Shown piece after piece: positions 24,545 through 31,848 of a stretch of DNA of 34,041 nucleotides (the first letter of the stretch is position 1; each line of letters begins with the position of its first letter). The DNA lies in assembly GCA_964555685.1 (NCBI GenBank), contig CAZKTO010000028.1, positions 1 to 34,041 of the forward strand, written 5' to 3'. The stretch is from CAZKTO01 sp964555685. Its GTDB lineage: Bacteria; Chloroflexota; Dehalococcoidia; SHYB01. A model generated the notes under the pieces. The model was not told the DNA's origin. It was given only the letters and a program-made list of their open reading frames with translations, and ran no database searches. Made by a program: the position numbers and the translations under genes.

Positions 24545-24786
24545 TGCTGCTGCTTGCCGATCTCCGCGAGCGGATAGCTGGGGTACGACTTGCTCTTGAG
24601 CGCAATGCCGCGCAGCTTCAAGTCGCTGGCGGTCTGCATCAGCTCGGCGGCGTTCACGCTGCGCTCGCGGTGGCTGTCCGGCGCAAAGTGGGCGTGCAGG
24701 TCTGTGGCGCCTTCAATCAGGCCGCGCGCCGTCTTCTCCTTGACGCGCACATATCCTGCCGCCGCGCCGAGATGACTGGTGGACAT
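24545..24786 (-). pseudogene. N-terminal fragment of a DUF6282-like metal-dependent hydrolase
   Basis: Behind AGGAGGG the frame encodes about 80 sensible residues, including GLIEGATDLHAHFAPDSH with the DLHAH metal motif and LKLRGIALKSKSYPSYPLAE. From memory this matches the amidohydrolase-like DUF6282 family. Beyond about 24545 the frame runs antisense through the CoA-transferase fragment and loses all resemblance, so at least two thirds of the protein is gone. It lies ten bases downstream of the EthD-like gene and was probably the third gene of the amidohydrolase operon starting at 26559. Confidence 0.65.
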
Positions 24787-24795
24787 GCCGCCCTC

Positions 24796-25454
24796 CTATG
24801 TCCCGGCGCGCTGGAACATCGCCGCGTGCAGCAGTTGCAGTGTGGCTGGCGGCGGAGTCGTCTTGCCCTTGATCCCCGCCAATGCCCCCTGCACTTTGCT
24901 CGGCTCGGCCCAGTCGCCCTCGTAGATCACCAGATGCTGCGGCCCGTTCGGCTCCGGCTTCGTCGCCACATAGCGGCTCGCTGAAGAGAAGGCTCCCGTT
25001 GCCAGCACTTCAGGGATGTGCCTCCGCTCGTACCAGCCGATGAACTCTGCCTCGAGCTCCGGGTCTCGGCAGTTGGAAAGGGCCACCTGCACGATGCGCG
25101 TCTTATTGCGGCGGCTATTGCCTATCGTGGCCTCGCGCTTGAACACGCCTCGATAGCAAAATGTCGTGCGTGGATGGTTCGTGCGCCTGGCTTCGGCGAT
25201 GGTTGAGAACACCAGAGTCTGGTCGTCGTACGCCTTCTGCGGGTCGAGCCGCCTCGTCTCGTAGACCGTCAGCGATCGCGCGTCGCCGGGGGTGCCGCCG
25301 CTCACTTTACGGAAGCGCGTTCCCTTGGGGAAAAAGCCCAGGCCGGTGACGTCTGGTATGTGACCGTCGTCGTACCACCGGTCCCAGGCCGGTTCCTCTG
25401 CTGGATTCTGGCAGCTCAGCAGGACGAACAGGATGCCCGCGTGCGCTCGGCCAT
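24796..25454 (-). CDS. EthD-like two-domain protein with a frameshift near its start
   Basis: Two similar halves are visible. The first has ILFVLLSCQNPAEEPAWDRW followed by YDDGHIPDV (about 25420-25340). The second has IVQVALSNCRDPELEAEFIG followed by WYERRHIPEV. Both carry the C-x-D/N-P...W-Y-x-x-x-H-I-P pattern of EthD-type ferredoxin-like domains. The only sensible ATG (25454, behind GGGAG) gives MAERT and then leaves the frame; the domain frame is recovered by a one-base shift near 25440. Without repair only the part from a GTG at 25305 would be made, without most of domain 1. The defect may be real or a base-call error. It follows the amidohydrolase at 25468 by 13 bases. Confidence 0.6.
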
Positions 25455-25467
25455 CCGCGATTGCTCC

Positions 25468-26559
25468 CTAGAACCCGTAGAGCTTCTGTGCGTTGTCGTG
25501 AATGATCTTGCCCCGCTCCTCGTCCGGCACGTCCTCGAAGATGCCGGCGATGACTTTCTGAGAGTTCGGCCACGTGCTGTCCGTGTGCGGGTAGTCCGAT
25601 GCCCACATGATCTGCTCGACGCCGATCAGGTGCCGTGCGGGCACCCACGACTTGTCGAACTGGAACGTGAAGTAGCAGTTCGAGCGCACGTATGACGACG
25701 GCATCCGTTTGAGATCGAGCTTCCAGCCGTGCACGGCCATGTGGCGCCCGAACGTATAGTCCATGCGGCTCAGGAAGTACGGCGCCCATCCCGCGTCGTT
25801 TTCCACCGAGAGCGCCTTCACCCCCGGAAACTTCTCGAACACGCCCCCGAGCACCATCGCGGCGATCGCCTGCCGCACCATCATGTCGTTCGTGGTCCGC
25901 TCCAGCATCGTGCGGCTGAAGTCCTGGCGCGGGTAGCGCTCCGAGTGCGTGTGCAGGCTCAACGGCAGCGCCAGGTCCTGGGCGGCAGCCCAGAACGGCT
26001 GGTACGCCGGGTCGCTGTACGGCCGGTCGGGCCCAGGGTTGATCGAAATCATGGCCCCGGCGAGACCCAGTTTGCGAATGAAGTGCAACTCATCCACGCC
26101 GCGCGCGATGTCGTCCAGCGCCACCATGCCCGCGCCTTTGAGCTGCTTGGGATGCGTCGCGCAGAAGTCCGCCAGCCAGCGGTTGTAGGCCCGAAACAGC
26201 GCGTACTTGTAATCGATGTCGTTCAGCGAAAACAGCCGCAGTCCTACGCTGGGGTACAACACCTCGCCGGCGACCCCATCCTTCAGCGTCTCCGCGACGC
26301 GCACCGCCGCGTCCCACCCGGCGCGAGGCACGTCCACGTCGAACCGGCCTTCCTGCCGCACCATGTCGCTCGGCCGGCCCGCGTTTGCCCCGAACGCCGC
26401 GATCAGCAGCGGTGGCAGCCCTTCAACGATCAGCGCGTCGGTGTCCGGCCGCCGCTCCAGCCGCGGCGCGCGGTCACGGAACTTTGGGTCGATGTACTTG
26501 CTCCACAGCTCCGGCGGCTCCGTGACGTGAGAATCGGCTGAGAGGGCATGCTGCTGCAT
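25468..26559 (-). CDS. Amidohydrolase_2-family hydrolase
   Basis: This 363-residue protein has ALSADSHVTEPPELW with D9-x-H11, LSLHTHSERYP with the mid-barrel His residues, ALSVENDAGWAPYFLSRMDY, and the late IMWASDYPHTDSTW Asp. It shares many blocks with the amidohydrolase at 14657, so the two are paralogues. The start at 26559 follows GGAGG by seven bases. A TATAAT lies at 26619-26624 and operator site E between it and the gene. It heads an operon with the EthD-like gene and the remains of a DUF6282-type hydrolase. The substrate is unknown. Confidence 0.85.
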   Translation of the reverse strand: MQQHALSADSHVTEPPELWSKYIDPKFRDRAPRLERRPDTDALIVEGLPPLLIAAFGANAGRPSDMVRQEGRFDVDVPRAGWDAAVRVAETLKDGVAGEVLYPSVGLRLFSLNDIDYKYALFRAYNRWLADFCATHPKQLKGAGMVALDDIARGVDELHFIRKLGLAGAMISINPGPDRPYSDPAYQPFWAAAQDLALPLSLHTHSERYPRQDFSRTMLERTTNDMMVRQAIAAMVLGGVFEKFPGVKALSVENDAGWAPYFLSRMDYTFGRHMAVHGWKLDLKRMPSSYVRSNCYFTFQFDKSWVPARHLIGVEQIMWASDYPHTDSTWPNSQKVIAGIFEDVPDEERGKIIHDNAQKLYGF

Positions 26560-26592
26560 CAGGACGCCTCCGGAAATTGGGCCAGGCTCATT

Positions 26593-26608
26593 CAGACACG
26601 TATGTATC
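26593..26608. promoter_or_regulatory. Palindromic operator, site E
   Basis: CAGACACGTATGTATC matches CATACATGAATGTATG at 12 of 16 positions. It lies just downstream of the predicted start (near 26612) set by TATAAT at 26619-26624, the same geometry as site A. Confidence 0.55.
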
Positions 26609-26618
26609 AAGAGGCCCA

Positions 26619-26624
26619 ATTATA
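26619..26624 (-). promoter_or_regulatory. -10 element of the amidohydrolase operon
   Basis: The minus strand reads TATAAT. No good -35 hexamer is seen 16-18 bases upstream, so the promoter may depend on an activator or on IS-derived sequence. Confidence 0.45.
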
Positions 26625-26695
26625 ACCGACGGAGTAGAGTCGGTACTGGGTCAGGAGATATCGGACAATACATCCTTTCCTGGAGAGTGCTCGGC

Positions 26696-26880
26696 TTACC
26701 AGCCTTGATAGAACTGCTCGGGGGTCTTGTAGCCCAGGGCTTGGTGCGGCCGGACGGTCTCGTAGACCTGGTTCCAGCGAAGGAGAGCAGCCTCCAGCCC
26801 GCCCAGATCGGCGGGCAGCGCCTCCACCTGGTAAAACTCCTCCTCGTCAGTGCGGAAGCTCCACCCGATGCGGCCATTGG
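26696..26880 (-). pseudogene. C-terminal remnant of an IS3/IS481-type transposase
   Basis: The minus strand encodes NGRIGWSFRTDEEEFYQVEA, then LLRWNQVYETVRPHQALGYK, then TPEQFYQGW and a TAA stop at 26698-26696. The N-G-R-x-x-x-S-x-R-T-D-E-E-F-Y and YNTVRPHQALGYxTP motifs are typical of rve-type integrase/transposase C-termini, where the last catalytic Glu lies close by. Everything upstream of the Asn is missing, so it is dead. Its 3' edge lies about 70 bases from the -10 of the amidohydrolase operon. Confidence 0.75.
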
Positions 26881-26936
26881 GCTATAGGACGCAATTGACC
26901 CTCACCCTCAACAGGTATGATCGTCCTGATCGTCAC

Positions 26937-27479
26937 CTAGCCTTCAGCGTAGATGACCTCATCCACCAAGAGCCGGAGGAACTCCCGCCGCTGGGCGCGT
27001 GCGGCGCCAGGCGTGGCCCGCCCGCCCCGGCGCCGCCGCCTCTTGTCCTTCGCCCCCGGCAGCCTCCCCAGCCGTTTCCCGTGAGCCGTGGCCCGCGCCA
27101 AGCCCGCCTTAGTCCGTTCGCTTCGCCGGGTAGACTCGTACCTTGCCACCCAGCCAACGATTGCGAGCAGGAGGTCCCTGAGCTCGCCGGCCGCCTCAGT
27201 CCACGGCTCCTGGAGGCTGATGACATGAACGCCGCTACGCCCCAGGCGGTCTACGATTTGCAGTGTTGCTAGCGGCCCCTCACGGCTCAGCCGGTCCAGC
27301 GCCCAGACCAGGAGCACCTTGAACTTGCCGGCGCGAGCATGATCATAGACCTGGGACAGCGCCTTGATGTGCGCGCCCTTCCAGGCCGATTCCTCAACGC
27401 GGTACACGGCGACGATGGAGAGCCCCCGCCGTGCCGCCAATGTTCGAAGCTGGGCGACCTCACGAGACTGTGGACACAT
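26937..27479 (-). pseudogene. Serine recombinase (resolvase family) lacking its catalytic serine
   Basis: The frame encodes QSREVAQLRTLAARRGLSIV, VLLVWALDRLSREG (the Arg-bearing motif of the family), LGRSGVHVISLQEPW, LLAIVGWVARYESTRRSERT and a basic C-terminus. That is a nearly complete resolvase catalytic domain from the first helix onward. The expected N-terminal RVST strand with the nucleophilic Ser is not in this frame; GTG-TCC-ACA (VST) occurs at 27477-27469 in another frame, right before QSREV. A frameshift or deletion has therefore disconnected the active-site Ser. The frame stays open to 27602 but is not family-like there. It borders an IS remnant, so this was a mobile element. Confidence 0.7.
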
Positions 27480-27660
27480 CCCGGGGCCAGCGACCGCCAG
27501 CGGGAAGCGCTCTTGCAGGACCTCTTGGTGAGAGCCACCATTGCGGGGGACGCGCTTATCGGCATCGAGCCCAGGGACTGCTATAAGCCACTCTTCGCCC
27601 ACGCGGTACAGCAGACCGTAGGAAATCGTACACCGGAGCCCCTTCCAGAAAACTTTAGAG

Positions 27661-27714
27661 GTGGAGTGGCGAGGGGGGTGGGCTCCCCGGAGCCCACCCC
27701 CCTCGCCACTCCAC
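27661..27714. repeat. 26-bp perfect inverted repeat with 2-base centre
   Basis: Left arm 27661-27686 and right arm 27689-27714 are exactly complementary over 26 bases, with only CC between. Partial pairing continues outside (TTAGAG against GCCTAA). There is no T-run. It lies between the recombinase remnant and the crotonase and may be a miniature mobile element, a fold-back end or a recombinase-related site. Confidence 0.8.
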
Positions 27715-27736
27715 GCCTAAGGTTCTTTGGGAGAGT

Positions 27737-27771
27737 CTGGGAACACCTTCCTGTCAAGAAAGGGTTCCCAG
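27737..27771. repeat. Imperfect hairpin after the crotonase stop
   Basis: CTGGGAACACCTT pairs with AAGGGTTCCCAG with one bulged base. Flanking AGAGTC (27732-27737) and GACTCT (27782-27787) can extend it. It lies downstream of the crotonase ending at 27791 and could terminate it, though no T-run follows. Confidence 0.45.
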
Positions 27772-27790
27772 CACAACCAAAGGACTCTGC

Positions 27791-28627
27791 CTAGCCGCCG
27801 ACGCCGCTGGCCGCCTTCATCTTCTCGGCGCTCATCCCCATCACCGAGCTGCCCGTCGAGAGCTCGGCGTTGGCGTGGGCCAACTGGTGCATGGTGAAGA
27901 CCGCCTGCATAGCGTTCCACTGGCCCATGGCGTCCAGGGTCTGGTTCACGGCCCGCTTGGCGGCGGCCAGGGCGAAGGCCGGCATCTCGGCGATCTGCTT
28001 CGCCATGACCATCGCCTCGTCATACAGCTTGTCCAGGGGCACGACCTTGTTGACCATACCCAGGCGGTGCGCCTCGTTCGCGTCGATGAACTGGCCGGTG
28101 AAGAGGAGCTCCTTGGCCTTGCGGGCGCCGAACTCCCACGGGTGGGCGAAGTACTCGACGCCGCCGATGCCCATGCGGACCACGGGGTCGCTGAACTTGG
28201 CGTTGTCCGCCGCGATGATGATGTCGCAGGGCCAGCAGAGCATGAGGCCGCCGGCGATGGTGTAGCCCTGGACGGCGGCGATGGTGGGCTTGGGGATGTC
28301 GCGCCAGCGGCGGGTGAGGCCCAGGTAGGCTTCGGACTCCCACTGGTAGCGCCCCTCGACGCCGGGCTTGATGGGGTGCTTTTCGCGGTAGGCGCGGGAC
28401 TCGGGCGTGCCCAGGTCGTGGCCCGAGGAGAAGTGGGGGCCGTTGGCCCGCAGCACGATGACCTTGACCTGCTCGTCCCCTTCCGCGCGGCGGTAGGCGG
28501 CGTCCAGCTCGCGGAGCAGCGGCTCGTGCTGGGCGTTGCGGCTCTTGACGCGGTTCAGGATGATGACCGCGATGCCGGGCTCGGGCTTCTCGTACAGGAT
28601 GATGTCCTTCTCGGCGATCTCGCTCAT
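27791..28627 (-). CDS. Enoyl-CoA hydratase/isomerase-family protein without hydratase glutamates
   Basis: This 278-residue crotonase-fold protein has VIILNRVKSRNAQ, FSSGHDLGTPE (oxyanion segment), AAVQGYTIAGGLMLCWPCDIIIAA and KAKELLFTGQFIDANEAHRLGMVN. The two glutamates of classical enoyl-CoA hydratase are replaced by Met (in GGLMLCWPCD) and Val (in SDPVVRMG), so simple hydration is unlikely. The start at 28627 follows AAAGGAGC. A promoter is visible at 28670-28698. It stands alone, transcribed away from the solute-binding gene at 29117. Confidence 0.8.
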   Translation of the reverse strand: MSEIAEKDIILYEKPEPGIAVIILNRVKSRNAQHEPLLRELDAAYRRAEGDEQVKVIVLRANGPHFSSGHDLGTPESRAYREKHPIKPGVEGRYQWESEAYLGLTRRWRDIPKPTIAAVQGYTIAGGLMLCWPCDIIIAADNAKFSDPVVRMGIGGVEYFAHPWEFGARKAKELLFTGQFIDANEAHRLGMVNKVVPLDKLYDEAMVMAKQIAEMPAFALAAAKRAVNQTLDAMGQWNAMQAVFTMHQLAHANAELSTGSSVMGMSAEKMKAASGVGG

Positions 28628-28669
28628 GGCGCTCCTTTCGGGTCGGAGGAGTGGACTGGCGTTTGGTGC

Positions 28670-28698
28670 ATTATGCCGAGCACGCAGGCGGTTGTCCA
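28670..28698 (-). promoter_or_regulatory. Promoter of the crotonase gene
   Basis: On the minus strand, TGGACA (28698-28693), 17 bases, then CATAAT (28675-28670). Confidence 0.5.
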
Positions 28699-29042
28699 GA
28701 TTCGACCTGGCGGCCGCCCGAGATAGGACGTTCGAACCCCCAGCAAGAGTGCATCCTCCGCTCGGCACGCGCCCTCCGTGGACGCATGGTGGCCTCAGCC
28801 ACCGGTCGTGGACAACCGCCCCGCGCCCAGTTCCCCCTGCGCTACGATGCCACCGGCTCCGGTCGCGCCCGCCTGTGCGACCGGGGAAGGCGCCGCGACG
28901 GGTCGGGGCCGGGGAGACCGAGGGTGTCCCCCGGAATCTTTAGCCCGCATTTCCCAGATCGACGTGAGTGGCAGTGGCGAATCAGGCCGGCAAATGGGCT
29001 ATGCGCCTCCGGTTCTAAGGGCATATGAGGGACAGAGCGTTG
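28699..29042. other. Intergenic stretch between divergent genes
   Basis: No protein-like frame or known RNA is seen. A GTTCGAAC sequence (28730-28737) resembles a tRNA T-loop, but no stems form around it. The 3' end leads into the -10 of the solute-binding gene. Confidence 0.4.
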
Positions 29043-29048
29043 TATAAT
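29043..29048 (+). promoter_or_regulatory. -10 element of the solute-binding gene
   Basis: A perfect TATAAT, 69 bases ahead of the ATG at 29117. No recognisable -35 lies at the right distance. Confidence 0.45.
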
Positions 29049-29116
29049 CGCCGCAGCTAACAGTAGTAGACCTCGGGCAGCACGCATTTGCTTGACCAGG
29101 GTAGGAGGGATGGGTT

Positions 29117-30907
29117 ATGGGTCGAGCGATAAGGATTTGTTCGCCCGTAGGGGCCATGGTCATCATGGTGCTCGTGGTGACCTCCTGTGGCGGGGCGGAA
29201 GTGTCACCCACGCCAACGCAGGCACCACGCCCGACACCGACGGAGGCAGGCACGCCATCCCCTAGGCCACCATCGCCCACGACTGCGCCTCCGGTCACAC
29301 CTACTCCAACGTTGACGCCCACGCCCACAGTCGCGGCACCCACGCCTACGAAAGCACCTGCCTCCATCGTCAAAGGGGGCGTTCTTCGGGCTCGACTCGG
29401 AAGCGACCCCAGCCCGTGGAACAGCCTGAGAGCATCCAGCATAAGCGTCCCTGCATTTCTCCCTGTTTTGAGCACCCTTATACAGACCAACTACCCGGGA
29501 AGTGACGCCATCGGCGACCTCGCGGAGAGTTGGTCTGTGGGCACGGGAGGCACGGAGCTGATTTTCAGGCTGGTTAAGGGCGTCACATGGCACGATAGAG
29601 CGCCGCTGACTGCCAGCGATATCAAGTTCAATCTTGATCGCGTGTTTTTCGGTACCGGTGGTTTTGTCAGCTACCTCAGGGGCTCGTTTGGGGCAGCACA
29701 AGCGGTCGAAGTGATAGACAGCACCACTCTCAAGATCATACTGAAGCAACCCAGCAACTCCTTCTTGGGCAACATGGTGAATCCCCGATTCGTGAACTAT
29801 GCCCCCCATGTTCCCGACGCGGAGTTGGAACGTGGCAAGGTCGTGGGAACCGGTGCTTTCGTCTGGGAAAAGTGGGAGCCAGGAGTGTCAATCACCCAGA
29901 CCAGAAATCCGAACTTTTCCCGCCAGAGCCCTCAAGGCGAGGCAATTCCCTTCTTGAATGCCGTTCGCTTCTTCATCATTCCTGACTCCTCTACACATCT
30001 TGCCGCGTTTCGTACGGGGCAGCTCGACACCTACGATCCGCTCGATGCCGCAAACCTGATAGGGAAGGTAGAGACGTTGAAAAGTACGGTCCAAGGACTT
30101 CAGACCGGACTGCTACCCCCTACAGGCTGGAGAACTTTGATGTTAAAGAATGAGACTGGCCTTCCCTTTACGGACGTGAACGTCCGCAGGGCGTTACAGT
30201 ACGGGGCCGACCGGCAGAAGTTTATCGACGCTGCCTTCCAGGGTCTTGGGTTCGCTAGTGGCCTGGCAAACACTTCGCCGGAGATGGGAGGCAAATGGGC
30301 TCCGCCGCTCGCTGAGCAACTGCGGCTACCTGGGATGGACCCGAACCGGCACACTCAAGACCTGGCGGCGGCTAGGGAACTACTCGCAAAGGCAGGTTTC
30401 GGGCCACAAAACAAGCTCAAGGCCGAGATAGCCGTCATCAACGTCGGGGTCTTTCCGACAGAAGCCGTTGTTGTGGTCGACCTGTACCGTGACCTGAACG
30501 TCGACCTGAGTATCAAAGCCGAGGAGACCGCTATTCACAACCGACGCCGCCAGGTCGGTCTCAAGGGGAACTTTCAAACTCTCTATCTGGGGAATGCTTT
30601 CGCCATCGACGACCCTTCCAACACCGTCGGCACCTTCTGGACCAGCGACGGGCCGAGGAATTTCAGCGGCTGGTCGGACCCCTCGGTGGATCAGTGGTAC
30701 CAGGAGCAGGAAAGCGCCATAGACCCCGCTCGACGCGCCAAGCTGGTCGCGGATATCCTGCTACGGATATACGACCAGGCCTACGACATTATCTTGGGGT
30801 GGAACACGAATCCGTGGGTGCTCCGAGCGAACGTCAAGAACTATACCGTGCCCCATTCTTTCGCGAATGGCTGGCGCTACGAAGCCGTATGGATTGATCG
30901 ATCTTGA
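29117..30907 (+). CDS. ABC-type solute-binding lipoprotein, family 5
   Basis: This 596-residue protein has signal sequence and lipobox VTSC (Cys24), a Pro/Thr linker (about 25-88), then a family-5 fold. Landmarks are IVKGGVLRARLGSDP, GDLAESWSVGTGGTELIFRL, WHDRAPLTASDIKFNL, VVGTGAFVWEKWEPG and VRRALQYGADRQKFI. The start follows AGGAGG. This is the third such lipoprotein in the window, again without permease genes. Base composition appears less GC-rich than the BKACE genes that follow, so the two blocks may have different histories. Confidence 0.85.
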   Translation: MGRAIRICSPVGAMVIMVLVVTSCGGAEVSPTPTQAPRPTPTEAGTPSPRPPSPTTAPPVTPTPTLTPTPTVAAPTPTKAPASIVKGGVLRARLGSDPSPWNSLRASSISVPAFLPVLSTLIQTNYPGSDAIGDLAESWSVGTGGTELIFRLVKGVTWHDRAPLTASDIKFNLDRVFFGTGGFVSYLRGSFGAAQAVEVIDSTTLKIILKQPSNSFLGNMVNPRFVNYAPHVPDAELERGKVVGTGAFVWEKWEPGVSITQTRNPNFSRQSPQGEAIPFLNAVRFFIIPDSSTHLAAFRTGQLDTYDPLDAANLIGKVETLKSTVQGLQTGLLPPTGWRTLMLKNETGLPFTDVNVRRALQYGADRQKFIDAAFQGLGFASGLANTSPEMGGKWAPPLAEQLRLPGMDPNRHTQDLAAARELLAKAGFGPQNKLKAEIAVINVGVFPTEAVVVVDLYRDLNVDLSIKAEETAIHNRRRQVGLKGNFQTLYLGNAFAIDDPSNTVGTFWTSDGPRNFSGWSDPSVDQWYQEQESAIDPARRAKLVADILLRIYDQAYDIILGWNTNPWVLRANVKNYTVPHSFANGWRYEAVWIDRS

Positions 30908-30930
30908 TATGCGGGATGCAGGTTTAACCT

Positions 30931-30955
30931 CCCCCTCTCCTTGCAGGAGAGGGGG
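30931..30955. repeat. REP-like hairpin ahead of the first BKACE gene
   Basis: CCCCCTCTCCT-TGC-AGGAGAGGGGG has a perfect 11-bp stem, followed by CTGGGGGTGAGG. A near copy stands at 33048 ahead of the second BKACE gene. The trailing GGGGGTGAG probably works as the ribosome-binding site of the gene. Confidence 0.7.
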
Positions 30956-30972
30956 CTGGGGGTGAGGTCCCA

Positions 30973-31848
30973 ATGCACAAGCTCATCATCGAGGCCGCCA
31001 TCAACGAGGTCGCCGACAAGGCCCAGAACCCCAACGTCCCCTACGGGCCCGAGGAGGTGGCGCGCGACGCCGTCGCCTGCGCCAAGGCCGGCGCCGCCAT
31101 CGTCCACTTCCACGCCCGGGACTCGAAGAGCGGCGCCCAGCTCTGGTCCAGCGCCGAGACCTACGCCCAGGCCATCAAGCTCATCCGCAAGGAGTGCGAT
31201 GCCATCCTCTACCCCACCTACCGCAGCGGCATCCCCAAGGAGGAGCGCATCGGCCACGTGGTGAAGCTGGCCGACGACCCGTCCGTACGGCTCGAGCTGG
31301 CGACGCTGGACGTGGGGGCCACCAACATCGGATCGGTCGACCCTAAGAGCGGCGATCTCCGCGGCGGCGCCTACGTCAACACCCACGAGGAGCTGGTCTA
31401 CTTCATGCGGACCCTCAAGGCCCACGGCGTCTTCTACAGCCTGGGCGTCCGCGACGTTGGCCACATGCGCCACATCCAGGCCTACGCCCAGATGGGCCTG
31501 GTGCCCCAGCCGTGGGTCGTCAAGATCTTCATGTCCGAGAACGATACGCAGGGCCCGCCGCCGGACGCTCGGACGCTCCAGATGTATCTGGACATGGTGC
31601 CGCCCGGCGTCCTCTGCCACTGGTTCGCCACCACCTACAAGTCGCCGGAGAGCCACGCGCGGACGAACATGCTCGCGGCGGCCATGGGTGGGCACATTCG
31701 CACCGGCCTGGGCGATAACCCGGTGCTCAACGGCAAGCGCCTGACCAACGCCCAGCAGATCGAACTGGCTGTCGATCTGGCGCACAAGGCCGGGCGCGAC
31801 GTGGCGAACGCCGCCGAGGCGCGGCAGATGATGGGGATGCTGGGGTAG
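30973..31848 (+). CDS. BKACE-family beta-keto acid cleavage enzyme
   Basis: This 291-residue TIM-barrel protein belongs to the beta-keto acid cleavage enzyme family (PF05853). It has LIIEAAINE at the start with the early Glu (E12), PYGPEEVARDAVACAKAGAA, the IVHFHARD zinc motif (H45-x-H47) and a C-terminal RTGLGDNPVLNGKRLTNAQQ that is typical of the family. Members exchange a beta-keto acid and acetyl-CoA for acetoacetate and a new CoA ester. It is directly followed by a CoA-transferase on a GTG start and then a paralogue. The specific keto acid is unknown. Confidence 0.85.
   Translation: MHKLIIEAAINEVADKAQNPNVPYGPEEVARDAVACAKAGAAIVHFHARDSKSGAQLWSSAETYAQAIKLIRKECDAILYPTYRSGIPKEERIGHVVKLADDPSVRLELATLDVGATNIGSVDPKSGDLRGGAYVNTHEELVYFMRTLKAHGVFYSLGVRDVGHMRHIQAYAQMGLVPQPWVVKIFMSENDTQGPPPDARTLQMYLDMVPPGVLCHWFATTYKSPESHARTNMLAAAMGGHIRTGLGDNPVLNGKRLTNAQQIELAVDLAHKAGRDVANAAEARQMMGMLG

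Noticed and set aside
28725..28745. tRNA T-loop-like GTTCGAAC
   Set aside because: No matching T-stem, acceptor stem or anticodon arm can be drawn on either side.
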